From contig SFQZ01000083.1 of NCBI GenBank assembly GCA_004562915.1, forward strand, positions 1 to 23,209: a DNA stretch of 23,209 bases, written 5' to 3'. This document shows, piece after piece, positions 1-7,453 of the stretch. Source of the stretch: a bacterium. GTDB taxonomy: Bacteria; Bacillota_A; Clostridia; Lachnospirales; Lachnospiraceae. The first letter of the stretch is position 1. Every line of letters begins with the position of its first letter. The notes beneath the pieces are model-generated. The model had not been told where the DNA came from and ran no database searches. It saw only the letters and a program-made list of their open reading frames with translations. The position numbers were made by a program, and so were the translations under genes.

Positions 1-75
1 CAGATGTGGTAAAATATCCTCCATACGACTTATAACGAACAGGAGGAGATCATTATCAGAAAGGTAATACTCACA

Positions 76-1458
76 ATGGATGAACAGAAAAAATACGAAG
101 TAATCAAATCTCTGGCAGATCACCCGGATGGCAATAAAGACAGGGCTGCCCTCACTCTTGGATGCTCCAAACGACATATTAACCGTATGCTTGCCGGATA
201 TAAAAAATACGGTAAAGAATTCTTTGTACATGGCAATAAAGGGCGCAAACCAGCAACGACTATCCCTGATGAGACACGCCGGTCCATCGTTGATCTCTAC
301 CGCACGAAATATTATGATGCAAACTTCCGCCATTTCTCCGAGTTACTGGAAAAGCATGAACAGATCACGATATCACCCTCTTCTGTTGCCAATATTCTGG
401 AAAGCGAATACATTCTTTCCCCAAAGGTAACAAAAGCCAAGAAAAAGCGGATCAAAAAAGAGCTGGAAAACAAAAAGAAAGCTGCAAAAAACCAAAAGGA
501 AGCGGATACCATACAAGCCAATCTGATCGCCGTCGAAGATGCCCACTCCAGGCGTCCCAGATGCGCATATTTTGGCGAAATGCAACAGATGGATGCAACT
601 CCTTATGAATGGATTCCCGGTGAGATCTGGCATCTCCATTTAGCTGTTGATGATGCCACCGGCAGGATTACCGGTGCCTGGTTCGATGCACAGGAAACCT
701 TAAAGGGCTACTATCATGTATTCCATCAGATCCTGACTGTCTATGGCATTCCCTACAAGTTCTTTACAGACCGTCGGACCGTATTTACTTACAAAAAGAA
801 AAATTCCCCATCTCTCGATGAGGATACCTATACCCAGTTTTCTTATGCCTGCAAACAACTTGGCGTTCTTCTGGAATCCAGCAGTGTACCGCAGGCTAAG
901 GGGCGTGTAGAGCGTTTAAACCAGACTCTACAGTCGCGCCTGCCCATCGAATTACGACTGGCAGGAATCACGACCATAGATGCTGCCAATGAATTCCTAA
1001 ACTCCTACATAAAGGAATTCAACGAGAAGTTTTCCCTTCCCATTCATGGTAGCAAATCTGTGTTTGAAACGCAACCCTCAGATGAAAAAATCAACCTGAT
1101 TCTTGCTGTATTGACCGAAAGAACCGTTGACTGTGGCCATTCTATCCAGTTTAAGCATAGCCATTACAGAATGCTGGATAAAAACGGGAAACAGGTACAC
1201 TATCGGAAAGGAACCAAAGTAATGACCATACAGGCATTTGACGGCAACTTATTCTGCTGCGTGAATGACAAGCATATTTATGCCCTTGAACAGATTCCTG
1301 AACACGAAGAAAAATCAAGAGAACTGGATGCAAACTACCAGAAACCAAAGGAAAAGAAACGATACATACCTCCAATGAACCATCCATGGAGAAGAGAATC
1401 ATTCAAAAAGCACGTAGCGGCACAGCCGCATCATTATGATGATAAAATAAGCGCATAG
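76..1458 (+). CDS. DDE transposase, ISNCY/IS1202-like
   Basis: This 460-residue protein would catalyse cut and strand transfer of the surrounding insertion sequence. Residues 21-46 look like an N-terminal helix-turn-helix (DRAALTLGCSKRHINRML). A Lys-rich helical stretch follows at 118-142. The integrase-type core has its first acid at D173 (QMDATPYEW), the second at D232 (FFTDRRTVF) and the catalytic Glu at E279 (QAKGRVERLNQTLQ). This is the IS3/IS481/integrase arrangement, and the long N-terminal region and C-terminal beta-rich tail resemble ISNCY/IS1202 transposases. No frameshift is seen and all three acids are present, so the enzyme could be active. The ATG at 76 follows an AGGAGGAG at 41-48 at an unusually long distance, so the start is less certain than the frame. 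Family assignment is from recalled motifs. IS481 is the main alternative. Confidence 0.88.
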   Translation: MDEQKKYEVIKSLADHPDGNKDRAALTLGCSKRHINRMLAGYKKYGKEFFVHGNKGRKPATTIPDETRRSIVDLYRTKYYDANFRHFSELLEKHEQITISPSSVANILESEYILSPKVTKAKKKRIKKELENKKKAAKNQKEADTIQANLIAVEDAHSRRPRCAYFGEMQQMDATPYEWIPGEIWHLHLAVDDATGRITGAWFDAQETLKGYYHVFHQILTVYGIPYKFFTDRRTVFTYKKKNSPSLDEDTYTQFSYACKQLGVLLESSSVPQAKGRVERLNQTLQSRLPIELRLAGITTIDAANEFLNSYIKEFNEKFSLPIHGSKSVFETQPSDEKINLILAVLTERTVDCGHSIQFKHSHYRMLDKNGKQVHYRKGTKVMTIQAFDGNLFCCVNDKHIYALEQIPEHEEKSRELDANYQKPKEKKRYIPPMNHPWRRESFKKHVAAQPHHYDDKISA

Positions 1459-1500
1459 AAGGTGGATAGCCACCGGAATCATAGGAAGGATGTTTCATGT

Positions 1501-1634
1501 ATTGACAGTAGGGGCATCCATGCCAGGCTGGCACGCTAGTGCCGGCAGGCTTTGTAGGGACGCGCCATAGCGGGTCCCTGCGGAGCCTGCCCTCAAGCCT
1601 GCTCAGGCATGGAATGCGGGTTCATGCTGTCAAT
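1501..1634. repeat. GC-rich block of nested inverted repeats behind the transposase
   Basis: Outer arms ATTGACAG (1501-1508) and CTGTCAAT (1627-1634) pair perfectly. Inside them, GCATCCATGCC (1514-1524) pairs with GGCATGGAATGC (1606-1617) with one bulge. A local hairpin is formed by 1527-1534 and 1539-1546 around GCTA. GGCAGGCT (1544-1551) pairs with AGCCTGCC (1584-1591), and within that AGGGAC (1556-1561) pairs with GTCCCT (1574-1579). The last two hairpins share bases 1544-1546, so they may be alternative states. The block is much more GC-rich than its surroundings. It could be a cruciform, a structured RNA, or a small palindromic element nested in the IS. No protein of useful length is encoded. 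Confidence 0.75.
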
Positions 1635-1672
1635 ATTTTAATCATCACCGAGTAAGATTCCCAAAGTAAAAC

Positions 1673-1692
1673 AGCCCCGAATTGACGGGGCT
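1673..1692. terminator. Hairpin near the IS right end
   Basis: AGCCCCG (1673-1679) and CGGGGCT (1686-1692) form a perfect 7-bp stem around a 6-base loop. It is preceded by an A-rich stretch and followed by AATGTTT and TTATTTTA, so it could end transcription in either direction, with weak tails. It probably limits read-through from the transposase into gpr. Confidence 0.5.
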
Positions 1693-1776
1693 AATGTTTC
1701 ACTTATTTTAGGACATTTTCAAAAATGCTTGACATGATTTTTTGCAAAATATAAAAGAAAATTCGCAAGGAAAACC

Positions 1777-1807
1777 GTATAGATTTCGGTATTTTCGGGA
1801 AATGATA
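1777..1807 (+). promoter_or_regulatory. Candidate forespore (sigma-F/sigma-G) promoter of gpr
   Basis: GTATA at 1777-1781 fits the -35 of forespore sigma factors. GGAAATGATA at 1798-1807 matches the recalled sigma-F -10 pattern GGNNANAHTR with one mismatch at a spacing of 16. Read for sigma-G, AATGATA at 1801-1807 matches CATNHTA except its first base, at spacing 19. In B. subtilis gpr is transcribed by sigma-F and sigma-G, so the position about 55 bases before the gpr start is what would be expected. A TTGACA at 1729-1734 with TATAAA at 1750-1755 has only a 15-base spacer and is a weaker sigma-A alternative. Confidence 0.45.
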
Positions 1808-1862
1808 GTAGTAATAATTCCCGTCATGAATGACAGTTCCCGGAAAAGGAAGGAGATTGGAT

Positions 1863-2777
1863 ATGCTTGGATCATACCGTATACGCACCGATCTTGCGGT
1901 GGAAAGCAAAGAAAAATTTGAGAAGGATAATGTGGAAATTAAAGGCGTTGAGATTCATGAGGATTATCAGGAGAAGCTGGATCTTCGAACAACCGTAGTA
2001 GAAATCCATACAGAATCCGGCGCAAAACTGATGGAGAAACCGAAAGGCACATATATTACCATGGAAGCCCCAAATCTGGTGGTGCCGGATGAAGATTATC
2101 ACAGGGAAATATCAAAGGCGATTGCAGGTCATCTCTGTCAGCTTCTGCATCTGGAACAAGAAAAATCTATTTTGGTCGTTGGATTGGGAAACAGAGATAT
2201 TACACCGGACGCATTGGGGCCGAGAGCAATCAATAATCTGAAGATTACCCGACATATTGTAAAAGAATATGGAAAAGCCAGCGTAGGGGAAGAAAAAGTA
2301 CATCTTGTCAGCAGCCTGGTTCCGGGTGTCATGGCGCAGACCGGGATGGAGACTATGGAAATTATCCGTGGGGTAGTGGAAGAGACGAAACCGGATGTCG
2401 TGGTTGCGATTGATGCACTGGCAGCCAGAAGCATGAAGCGTCTGAATTGCACTATACAGATTACGGATACAGGGATCAATCCGGGATCCGGTGTCATGAA
2501 TCATCGAAATGGGCTGACTATGGAATCTCTGGGAATTCCGGTGATCGGAATCGGAGTACCGACGGTAGTAGATGCGGCAACGATTGTACATGATGCCATC
2601 GCTCATCTGCTGGAAAACCTGGAAGAATGTGAAATGGAGGAATTTTTGGGAGAATTAATCACGCCAAAGCTGCATAGTATGTATGTAACACCTAAGGATG
2701 TGGATGAAACAATAAAAATGCTCAGTTTTACCATATCGGAAGGAATTAATATAGCTGTATCCGGGATGGGGGTATAA
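1863..2777 (+). CDS. gpr: Spore germination protease GPR (peptidase family A25)
   Basis: GPR is made in the forespore as a zymogen, auto-processes, and on germination cuts the small acid-soluble proteins that coat spore DNA. The product is 304 residues. The N-terminus carries RTDLAVE (8-14), a segment conserved at the GPR pro-region that resembles SASP cleavage sites. The family core GLGNRDITPDALGP (107-120) follows, then KITRH (127-131), the SLVPGVMAQTGMET segment (151-164) and VAIDALAARS (181-190). Acids in these segments correspond to the active-site Asp residues of the family. I start at ATG 1863 because AAGGAAGGAG lies 5-15 bases before it. An in-frame ATG at 1830 would put 11 residues translated from this ribosome site on the front. 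No internal loss is seen. It is followed 63 bases later by spoIIP, the usual Firmicutes partner. Confidence 0.95.
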   Translation: MLGSYRIRTDLAVESKEKFEKDNVEIKGVEIHEDYQEKLDLRTTVVEIHTESGAKLMEKPKGTYITMEAPNLVVPDEDYHREISKAIAGHLCQLLHLEQEKSILVVGLGNRDITPDALGPRAINNLKITRHIVKEYGKASVGEEKVHLVSSLVPGVMAQTGMETMEIIRGVVEETKPDVVVAIDALAARSMKRLNCTIQITDTGINPGSGVMNHRNGLTMESLGIPVIGIGVPTVVDAATIVHDAIAHLLENLEECEMEEFLGELITPKLHSMYVTPKDVDETIKMLSFTISEGINIAVSGMGV

Positions 2778-2792
2778 ACAGAGACTTCCTCT

Positions 2793-2822
2793 CATATATT
2801 GATGTGGGTGACAGATACTTGA
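2793..2822 (+). promoter_or_regulatory. Weak candidate sigma-E promoter of spoIIP
   Basis: CATATATT (2793-2800) resembles a sigma-E -35. ATACTTGA (2815-2822), 14 bases later, has only the ATAC core of the -10 consensus. spoIIP is a mother-cell (sigma-E) gene in B. subtilis, which is why the site was looked for. Co-transcription with gpr is an alternative. Confidence 0.22.
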
Positions 2823-2840
2823 CGAGAAGGAGGGAGGAGT

Positions 2841-4187
2841 GTGTCAAAATCTGAGAAAATAGTAAATGGTCTGATCTGGTGTCTGGCTGTCTGCCTTGGG
2901 GGATATCTCATTGCGAGAGGAATTCTCAGGATTCGTGAAAATCCTCCCCAAAAGATCCAGGAAATATCGCGGCAGGCCTATAGTGAAGTGCAAGAGGAAG
3001 CTTTGTCCTGCTATTTGCCTGCCTGCTTTTATGAGGAAGGACAAAGTGGAAGATGGTTGGAAAATACATGGAATAAAATATGGGATGAACTTCCTATTCT
3101 TACATATCTGCAACAAACGCAGGAGGAACAGACCGTAATAGAGGATGAGAGTACATGCCATGAAATAATTGAAGTGAATGGAAAAACAATTACAGACAGG
3201 CTGCTTTCGGAAAATCAGGCAAAAGCGGTAGCAGAAGAAAATCAGGCCAAAACAGCGGAAGATGAAAAAACGGTCGGGGAAAAAGAGGAGGAGCAGGAGA
3301 TTGAAGGCAGTGTGGTGCAGGGCGAGTCAGATACAGGAAGCGTGCAGGAACAGACCAGTCAGACAGATGAGGGAATGCCGGCATGGACTGTGGCGGTAGA
3401 GACTTCACCGGTGAAAGATCTGTCCATGGAGAAACTCAGTGATTTTAATTACCTGCTGAATAATTTTTTTGTAGTGGATCCAAATACAACTGTAGACAGC
3501 TCTCAGATTAATGTGGAATCTTTCATGGGAGACAATCTGCAATTATCCGGAGATAGTGACGGGCCACAGATACTTATTTATCATACACATTCACAGGAGG
3601 GATATATAGATTCCGTGGAAGGAGACGAGAATACCAGTGTGGTGGGTGTGGGAAATTATCTGGAGTCAATACTCAGAGATATATATGGTTATCAGGTGAT
3701 TCATATGAAGGATGCTTTTGACATGGCGGATGGACAGCTCGAGAGAAGTAAAGCGTATAATTATGCTTTGCCTGCAGTTCAGCAGGTTCTGGAGGAGAAT
3801 CCTTCCATAGAAGTGGTGATAGATCTCCACAGAGATGGTGTGCCGGAGGATAAACATTTGGTGACGGAGATCAATGGCAAACAGACAGCCCAGATCATGT
3901 ATTTTAATGGTCTGAGCCGGACGATCAATAACGGAGATCTGGAGGCACTTCCCAATCCCTATATATCTGACAATCTGGCTTTTGCTTTTCAGCTGTCCTA
4001 TCAGGCGGCAAAGTATTATCCGAGGTTTACCAGGTGCATCTATCTGAAAGGATATCGTTATAATCTCCATGTGCGTCCACGATCCATACTTCTTGAAGTA
4101 GGTGCACAGACCAATACAGTGGAAGAAGCCATGAATGCCATGGAGCCTTTTAGTGTTATCTTAAATAAAGTCTTAAAAGGAGAATGA
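2841..4187 (+). CDS. spoIIP: Stage II sporulation protein P (amidase/endopeptidase)
   Basis: SpoIIP is a membrane-anchored peptidoglycan amidase and endopeptidase that works with SpoIID and SpoIIM to thin septal wall and drive engulfment. The 448-residue product has a short positive N-terminus and one membrane segment (about 7-26). Next is an extracellular region with an acidic Glu/Gln-rich linker (about 123-178) that contains the near-repeat ENQAKAVAE / ENQAKTAE. The catalytic domain begins near 240: LIYHTHSQEGY (245-255) and VIDLHRDGV (326-334) hold the zinc-binding His/Glu motifs, and RPRSILLEVGAQTNTVEEA (412-430) is the conserved C-terminal block. The GTG at 2841 is chosen because a strong GAAGGAGGGAGGAG abuts it and the neighbouring GTG frame stops at once. 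The linker is longer and more acidic than in Bacillus. Its stop codon lies inside the lepA promoter. Confidence 0.95.
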   Translation: MSKSEKIVNGLIWCLAVCLGGYLIARGILRIRENPPQKIQEISRQAYSEVQEEALSCYLPACFYEEGQSGRWLENTWNKIWDELPILTYLQQTQEEQTVIEDESTCHEIIEVNGKTITDRLLSENQAKAVAEENQAKTAEDEKTVGEKEEEQEIEGSVVQGESDTGSVQEQTSQTDEGMPAWTVAVETSPVKDLSMEKLSDFNYLLNNFFVVDPNTTVDSSQINVESFMGDNLQLSGDSDGPQILIYHTHSQEGYIDSVEGDENTSVVGVGNYLESILRDIYGYQVIHMKDAFDMADGQLERSKAYNYALPAVQQVLEENPSIEVVIDLHRDGVPEDKHLVTEINGKQTAQIMYFNGLSRTINNGDLEALPNPYISDNLAFAFQLSYQAAKYYPRFTRCIYLKGYRYNLHVRPRSILLEVGAQTNTVEEAMNAMEPFSVILNKVLKGE

Positions 4188-4213
4188 CAAATACAGAGTG
4201 TTTATGTTATAAT
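4184..4213 (+). promoter_or_regulatory. Sigma-A promoter of lepA, extended -10
   Basis: TATAAT at 4208-4213 is a perfect -10 preceded by TGT, an extended -10. ATGACA at 4184-4189 serves as the -35 with an 18-base spacer and overlaps the spoIIP stop codon. This would give lepA vegetative transcription independent of the sporulation genes upstream. Confidence 0.72.
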
Positions 4214-4257
4214 AAGCGATAACGTTTACGAAAGCATTCTGAAAGGGAGGAACGAAA

Positions 4258-6072
4258 GTGGCAGTAATCGATCAAAGTAAGATTCGTAATTTCTGTATTA
4301 TCGCACACATTGACCATGGAAAATCTACACTGGCTGACCGTATTATTGAAAAAACCGGACTTTTGACCGAGCGCGAGATGCAGGCTCAGGTTCTGGATAA
4401 TATGGATCTGGAGCGAGAGAGAGGAATTACGATTAAAGCACAGACTGTGCGTACTGTATATAAAGCAAAAAATGGAGAAGAATATATTTTCAATCTGATA
4501 GATACCCCCGGACATGTGGATTTTAATTATGAAGTATCCCGAAGTCTTGCAGCATGTGACGGGGCGATACTTGTGGTGGATGCAGCACAGGGTATCGAAG
4601 CACAAACTCTGGCCAATGTATATCTGGCGCTGGATCATGATCTGGATGTGATGCCGGTGATCAATAAAATTGATCTTCCCAGTGCGGAACCGGAGCGGGT
4701 GATCAATGAAATTGAGGATGTGATCGGTATTGAAGCACAGGATGCACCTCAGATTTCTGCAAAGATGGGGATTAATATTGAAGAAGTTCTGGAACAGATT
4801 GTGGAGAAGATACCGGCTCCTCAGGGTGATCCGGATGCACCTTTGCAGGCACTGATTTTTGACTCTGTCTATGACTCCTATAAGGGTGTGATTGTATTTT
4901 GCAGAATCAAGCAAGGCAGGATCCGAAAAGGTACCATGGCACGTATGATGGCTACCGGAGCCACAGCTGACGTTGTGGAGGTCGGATATTTTGGTGCCGG
5001 ACAGTTTATTCCCTGCGAGGAACTGAGTGCAGGTATGGTTGGATATTTTACCGCCAGTATCAAAAATGTTAAAGATACCAGAGTAGGTGATACAGTCACC
5101 GATGCGCAGCGTCCCTGTGAAAAACCATTGCCCGGTTATAAAAAGGTCAACCCTATGGTTTATTGTGGCGTGTATCCGGCAGATGGAGCAAAATACGGAG
5201 ATCTAAGAGATGCTCTTGAAAAGCTTCAGTTGAATGATGCTTCTCTGTTCTATGAACCGGAAACATCAATTGCATTGGGCTTCGGATTCCGATGCGGATT
5301 TCTGGGACTGCTTCATCTGGAAATTATCCAGGAACGTCTGGAAAGAGAGTACAATCTGGATCTGGTGACGACAGCTCCGGGTGTTATTTATAAAGTGCAT
5401 AAAACCAACGGAACAGTGATCGATCTGACGAATCCGTCCAATCTTCCGGATCCGTCTGAGATCGAATATATGGAAGAGCCTATGGTAAAAGCTGAAATCA
5501 TGGTGACTACAGAATTTATCGGACCGATCATGGATCTCTGTCAGGAAAGAAGAGGACAGTATCAGGGCATGGAATATATGGAAACAACTCGTGCGCTTCT
5601 GACTTATCATCTGCCGCTGAATGAGATTATCTATGATTTCTTTGATGCACTGAAATCCCGTTCCAGAGGATATGCTTCTTTTGATTATGAGATGCTGGGG
5701 TATGAGAGAAGTGAGCTGGTGAAGTTGGATATTCTTGTGAACCATGAAGAAGTGGATGCGCTGTCGTTTATTGTCTTTGCCGGATCTGCTTATGAAAGAG
5801 GCAGAAAGATGTGTGAAAAGCTGAAAGAAGAGATACCAAGACAGCTTTTTGAAATACCGATCCAGGCAGCGGTGGGCGGAAAAATCATTGCCCGAGAGAC
5901 AGTAAAAGCCATGCGAAAAGATGTGTTGGCAAAATGTTATGGCGGGGATATCTCACGTAAGAAGAAACTTCTTGAGAAACAGAAAGAAGGAAAGAAACGG
6001 ATGCGTCAGGTGGGTAATGTAGAGATACCACAGAAAGCATTTATGAGTGTTTTGAAACTGGATGATGATTAA
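4258..6072 (+). CDS. lepA: Elongation factor 4 (LepA), back-translocating GTPase
   Basis: EF4 is a ribosome-associated GTPase that can reverse translocation and affects initiation and stress translation. It is cytoplasmic or membrane-associated. At 604 residues it has the usual family length. The GTPase motifs are intact: AHIDHGKS (16-23), RERGITIK (53-60) in switch I, DTPGHVDF (82-89) and NKIDLP (136-141). Domains II, III and V follow, with FGFRCGFLGLLHLEI near 341-355. The LepA-specific C-terminal domain ends the protein and includes the Lys/Arg-rich KCYGGDISRKKKLLEKQKEG block that contacts tRNA. Start is GTG at 4258 after GGGAGG at 4245-4250. It has its own promoter and a strong terminator directly behind, so it is probably monocistronic here. 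Confidence 0.98.
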   Translation: MAVIDQSKIRNFCIIAHIDHGKSTLADRIIEKTGLLTEREMQAQVLDNMDLERERGITIKAQTVRTVYKAKNGEEYIFNLIDTPGHVDFNYEVSRSLAACDGAILVVDAAQGIEAQTLANVYLALDHDLDVMPVINKIDLPSAEPERVINEIEDVIGIEAQDAPQISAKMGINIEEVLEQIVEKIPAPQGDPDAPLQALIFDSVYDSYKGVIVFCRIKQGRIRKGTMARMMATGATADVVEVGYFGAGQFIPCEELSAGMVGYFTASIKNVKDTRVGDTVTDAQRPCEKPLPGYKKVNPMVYCGVYPADGAKYGDLRDALEKLQLNDASLFYEPETSIALGFGFRCGFLGLLHLEIIQERLEREYNLDLVTTAPGVIYKVHKTNGTVIDLTNPSNLPDPSEIEYMEEPMVKAEIMVTTEFIGPIMDLCQERRGQYQGMEYMETTRALLTYHLPLNEIIYDFFDALKSRSRGYASFDYEMLGYERSELVKLDILVNHEEVDALSFIVFAGSAYERGRKMCEKLKEEIPRQLFEIPIQAAVGGKIIARETVKAMRKDVLAKCYGGDISRKKKLLEKQKEGKKRMRQVGNVEIPQKAFMSVLKLDDD

Positions 6073-6075
6073 AAC

Positions 6076-6100
6076 CAAGCGGGATCTGTTGTCCCGCTTG
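6076..6100 (+). terminator. Rho-independent terminator of lepA
   Basis: CAAGCGGGA (6076-6084) and TCCCGCTTG (6092-6100) form a perfect 9-bp stem with a 7-base loop, followed by ATTTATTTCTTTT. It begins three bases after the lepA stop codon. Confidence 0.9.
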
Positions 6101-6216
6101 ATTTATTTCTTTTGACTTTTGATCGCTCATTATAATACCTCCCTTGCATCTGTATTGTCAGTAGTTCAAACAGAAATTTTATTCAAATCTCACGAATCAA
6201 AAAGTATATATTTTTA

Positions 6217-6249
6217 TTGCAATATATGTGATATCATAGGATTTATAAT
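6217..6249 (+). promoter_or_regulatory. Possible promoter of hemW
   Basis: The AT-rich gap before hemW has a perfect TATAAT at 6244-6249. The best -35 nearby, TTGCAA at 6217-6222, is 21 bases away, which is too far for a good sigma-A site. A promoter is expected because the lepA terminator precedes it. The exact elements are uncertain. Confidence 0.3.
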
Positions 6250-6271
6250 AATTTAGAAAGAAGACTTATGG

Positions 6272-7396
6272 ATGAAAAAAGAACTGGAATTATATATCCA
6301 TATCCCATTTTGTGTGAAAAAATGTGATTATTGTGATTTCCTGTCAGGACCTGCAGGGGCGGAAAGGCAGCGGAATTATGTGGAAGCTTTAATAAAGGAA
6401 ATTAATCATTGTGGAGATTTTTCAAACTATCAGGTTTCTTCTGTTTTTATTGGAGGCGGGACTCCGTCAGTTTTGCCGGGAGAGTGGATTGAAGAGATTA
6501 TGGATAGTGTGTACGGGAAATTTGATCGGGGTTCTGATGTGGAAATTACGATCGAAGCCAATCCGGGAACTGTTGATCAGAAAAAACTGGAGATTTATCT
6601 TAAGAGTGGGATTAACCGGATCAGCTTTGGGTGTCAGTCTGCGAACAACCGGGAACTAAAGATACTGGGAAGGATTCATACCTGGGAGGAGTTCCTGGAA
6701 AGCTATCAGATGGCAAGAAATGCCGGTTTTGAAAATATCAATGTAGATCTGATGTCGGGACTACCGGGACAAAGTCTGGCTTCATGGGAGGCAACGCTGT
6801 CAAAGACAGTACAGCTGCATCCGGAACATATATCGGCATACAGTCTGATCATTGAGGAAGGTACACCTTTTTCTGAAAGAGAATTGGAGCTTCCTGATGA
6901 AGAGGAAGAGAGGGTTATGTACGAATACACCCATGATATATTGTCTTCTTATGGATATCATCAGTATGAAATTTCTAATTATGCAAAAAATGGAAGAGAA
7001 TGCAGGCATAATCTGGGATATTGGAAGCGGACAGAGTATCTGGGACTGGGGTTGGGAAGTGCTTCTCTGCTGGAAGATATAAGATTTTCCAATCTTTCTG
7101 AAATGGAAAAATACATAAAAAACTGTGAACATCCCGAAATAATCCGTGAACAGAAAGAAAAACTGGAATTGAAAGACCAGATGGCAGAATATATGATTCT
7201 GGGACTTCGAATGACAGAGGGAGTTTCTGTGACAACGTTCAGTAAGAATTTCGGGCACGAATTGTATGAAATATATGGAGATGTAATTGAAAAATACAGG
7301 ACGATGAAATTGCTGGAGCAAAATGGAGATTATCTGCGATTTACCCGTAGAGGAATCAGTGTGAGTAATCCGATTCTTGCGGATTTTCTTCCTTGA
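6272..7396 (+). CDS. hemW: Radical SAM heme chaperone HemW
   Basis: HemW binds heme and hands it to target proteins. It is often mis-annotated as oxygen-independent coproporphyrinogen III oxidase. The 374-residue protein starts with YIHIPFCVKKCDYCDF, where C14, C18 and C21 form the CX3CX2C motif that holds the radical-SAM 4Fe-4S cluster. FIGGGTPS, ITIEANPGT, RISFGCQS and NVDLMSGLPGQ are standard strands of the fold, and a HemN C-terminal winged-helix region follows (about 300-374). Family length and motifs are normal. ATG 6272 is the start; the ATG four bases earlier is in another frame. The ribosome site (AGAAAGAAG) is weak. The lepA-hemW neighbourhood is conserved in Firmicutes, but hrcA, which often follows, is replaced by uvrA. 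Confidence 0.93.
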   Translation: MKKELELYIHIPFCVKKCDYCDFLSGPAGAERQRNYVEALIKEINHCGDFSNYQVSSVFIGGGTPSVLPGEWIEEIMDSVYGKFDRGSDVEITIEANPGTVDQKKLEIYLKSGINRISFGCQSANNRELKILGRIHTWEEFLESYQMARNAGFENINVDLMSGLPGQSLASWEATLSKTVQLHPEHISAYSLIIEEGTPFSERELELPDEEEERVMYEYTHDILSSYGYHQYEISNYAKNGRECRHNLGYWKRTEYLGLGLGSASLLEDIRFSNLSEMEKYIKNCEHPEIIREQKEKLELKDQMAEYMILGLRMTEGVSVTTFSKNFGHELYEIYGDVIEKYRTMKLLEQNGDYLRFTRRGISVSNPILADFLP

Positions 7397-7421
7397 CAAG
7401 AACGTACGTTTGCTATATTCT
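7393..7421 (+). promoter_or_regulatory. uvrA promoter with embedded LexA box
   Basis: TTGACA at 7393-7398 is a perfect -35 overlapping the hemW stop. The -10 is either TATATT at 7414-7419 (preceded by TGC, spacer 15) or TATTCT at 7416-7421 (spacer 17). Between them, GAACGTACGTTT at 7400-7411 matches the Gram-positive LexA/DinR operator GAAC-N4-GTTY and would block RNA polymerase. uvrA is a known SOS gene, so site, gene and position agree. Confidence 0.8.
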
Positions 7422-7453
7422 AGCAGTATACCGTTTTTAAGGAGAAAAAGCAT

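Larger units (their letters stand above)
5..1715 (+). mobile_element. Probable IS1202-like (ISNCY-type) insertion sequence
   Basis: One DDE transposase gene lies between candidate terminal repeats. The left tip at 5-16 (TGTGGTAAAATA) and the reverse complement of the right tip at 1704-1715 (TGTCCTAAAATA) agree at 10 of 12 positions and both begin with TGT. The implied element of about 1.71 kb fits the size I recall for IS1202-type elements. The match is short. Only four bases of left flank are in the window and they do not recur behind the right tip, so no target duplication is shown and the ends are inferred. The interior also holds a structured non-coding block at 1501-1634 and a hairpin at 1673-1692. 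The element sits directly upstream of gpr in the same orientation. Confidence 0.5.

Noticed and set aside
1490..1570. A 26-codon frame starting at ATG 1490 after AGGAAGG, behind the transposase.
   Set aside because: It lies within the palindromic block, whose base pairing explains the sequence better, and the peptide has no recognisable features.
1716..1760. A possible dif/Xer site as the IS target, since IS1202-type elements are reported to favour such sites.
   Set aside because: The right flank does not resemble the Firmicutes dif arms, and the left flank is outside the window.
4207..4914. A 235-codon minus-strand frame opposite lepA.
   Set aside because: It is antisense to the conserved GTPase domain, has no family motif, and its composition mirrors lepA codons.
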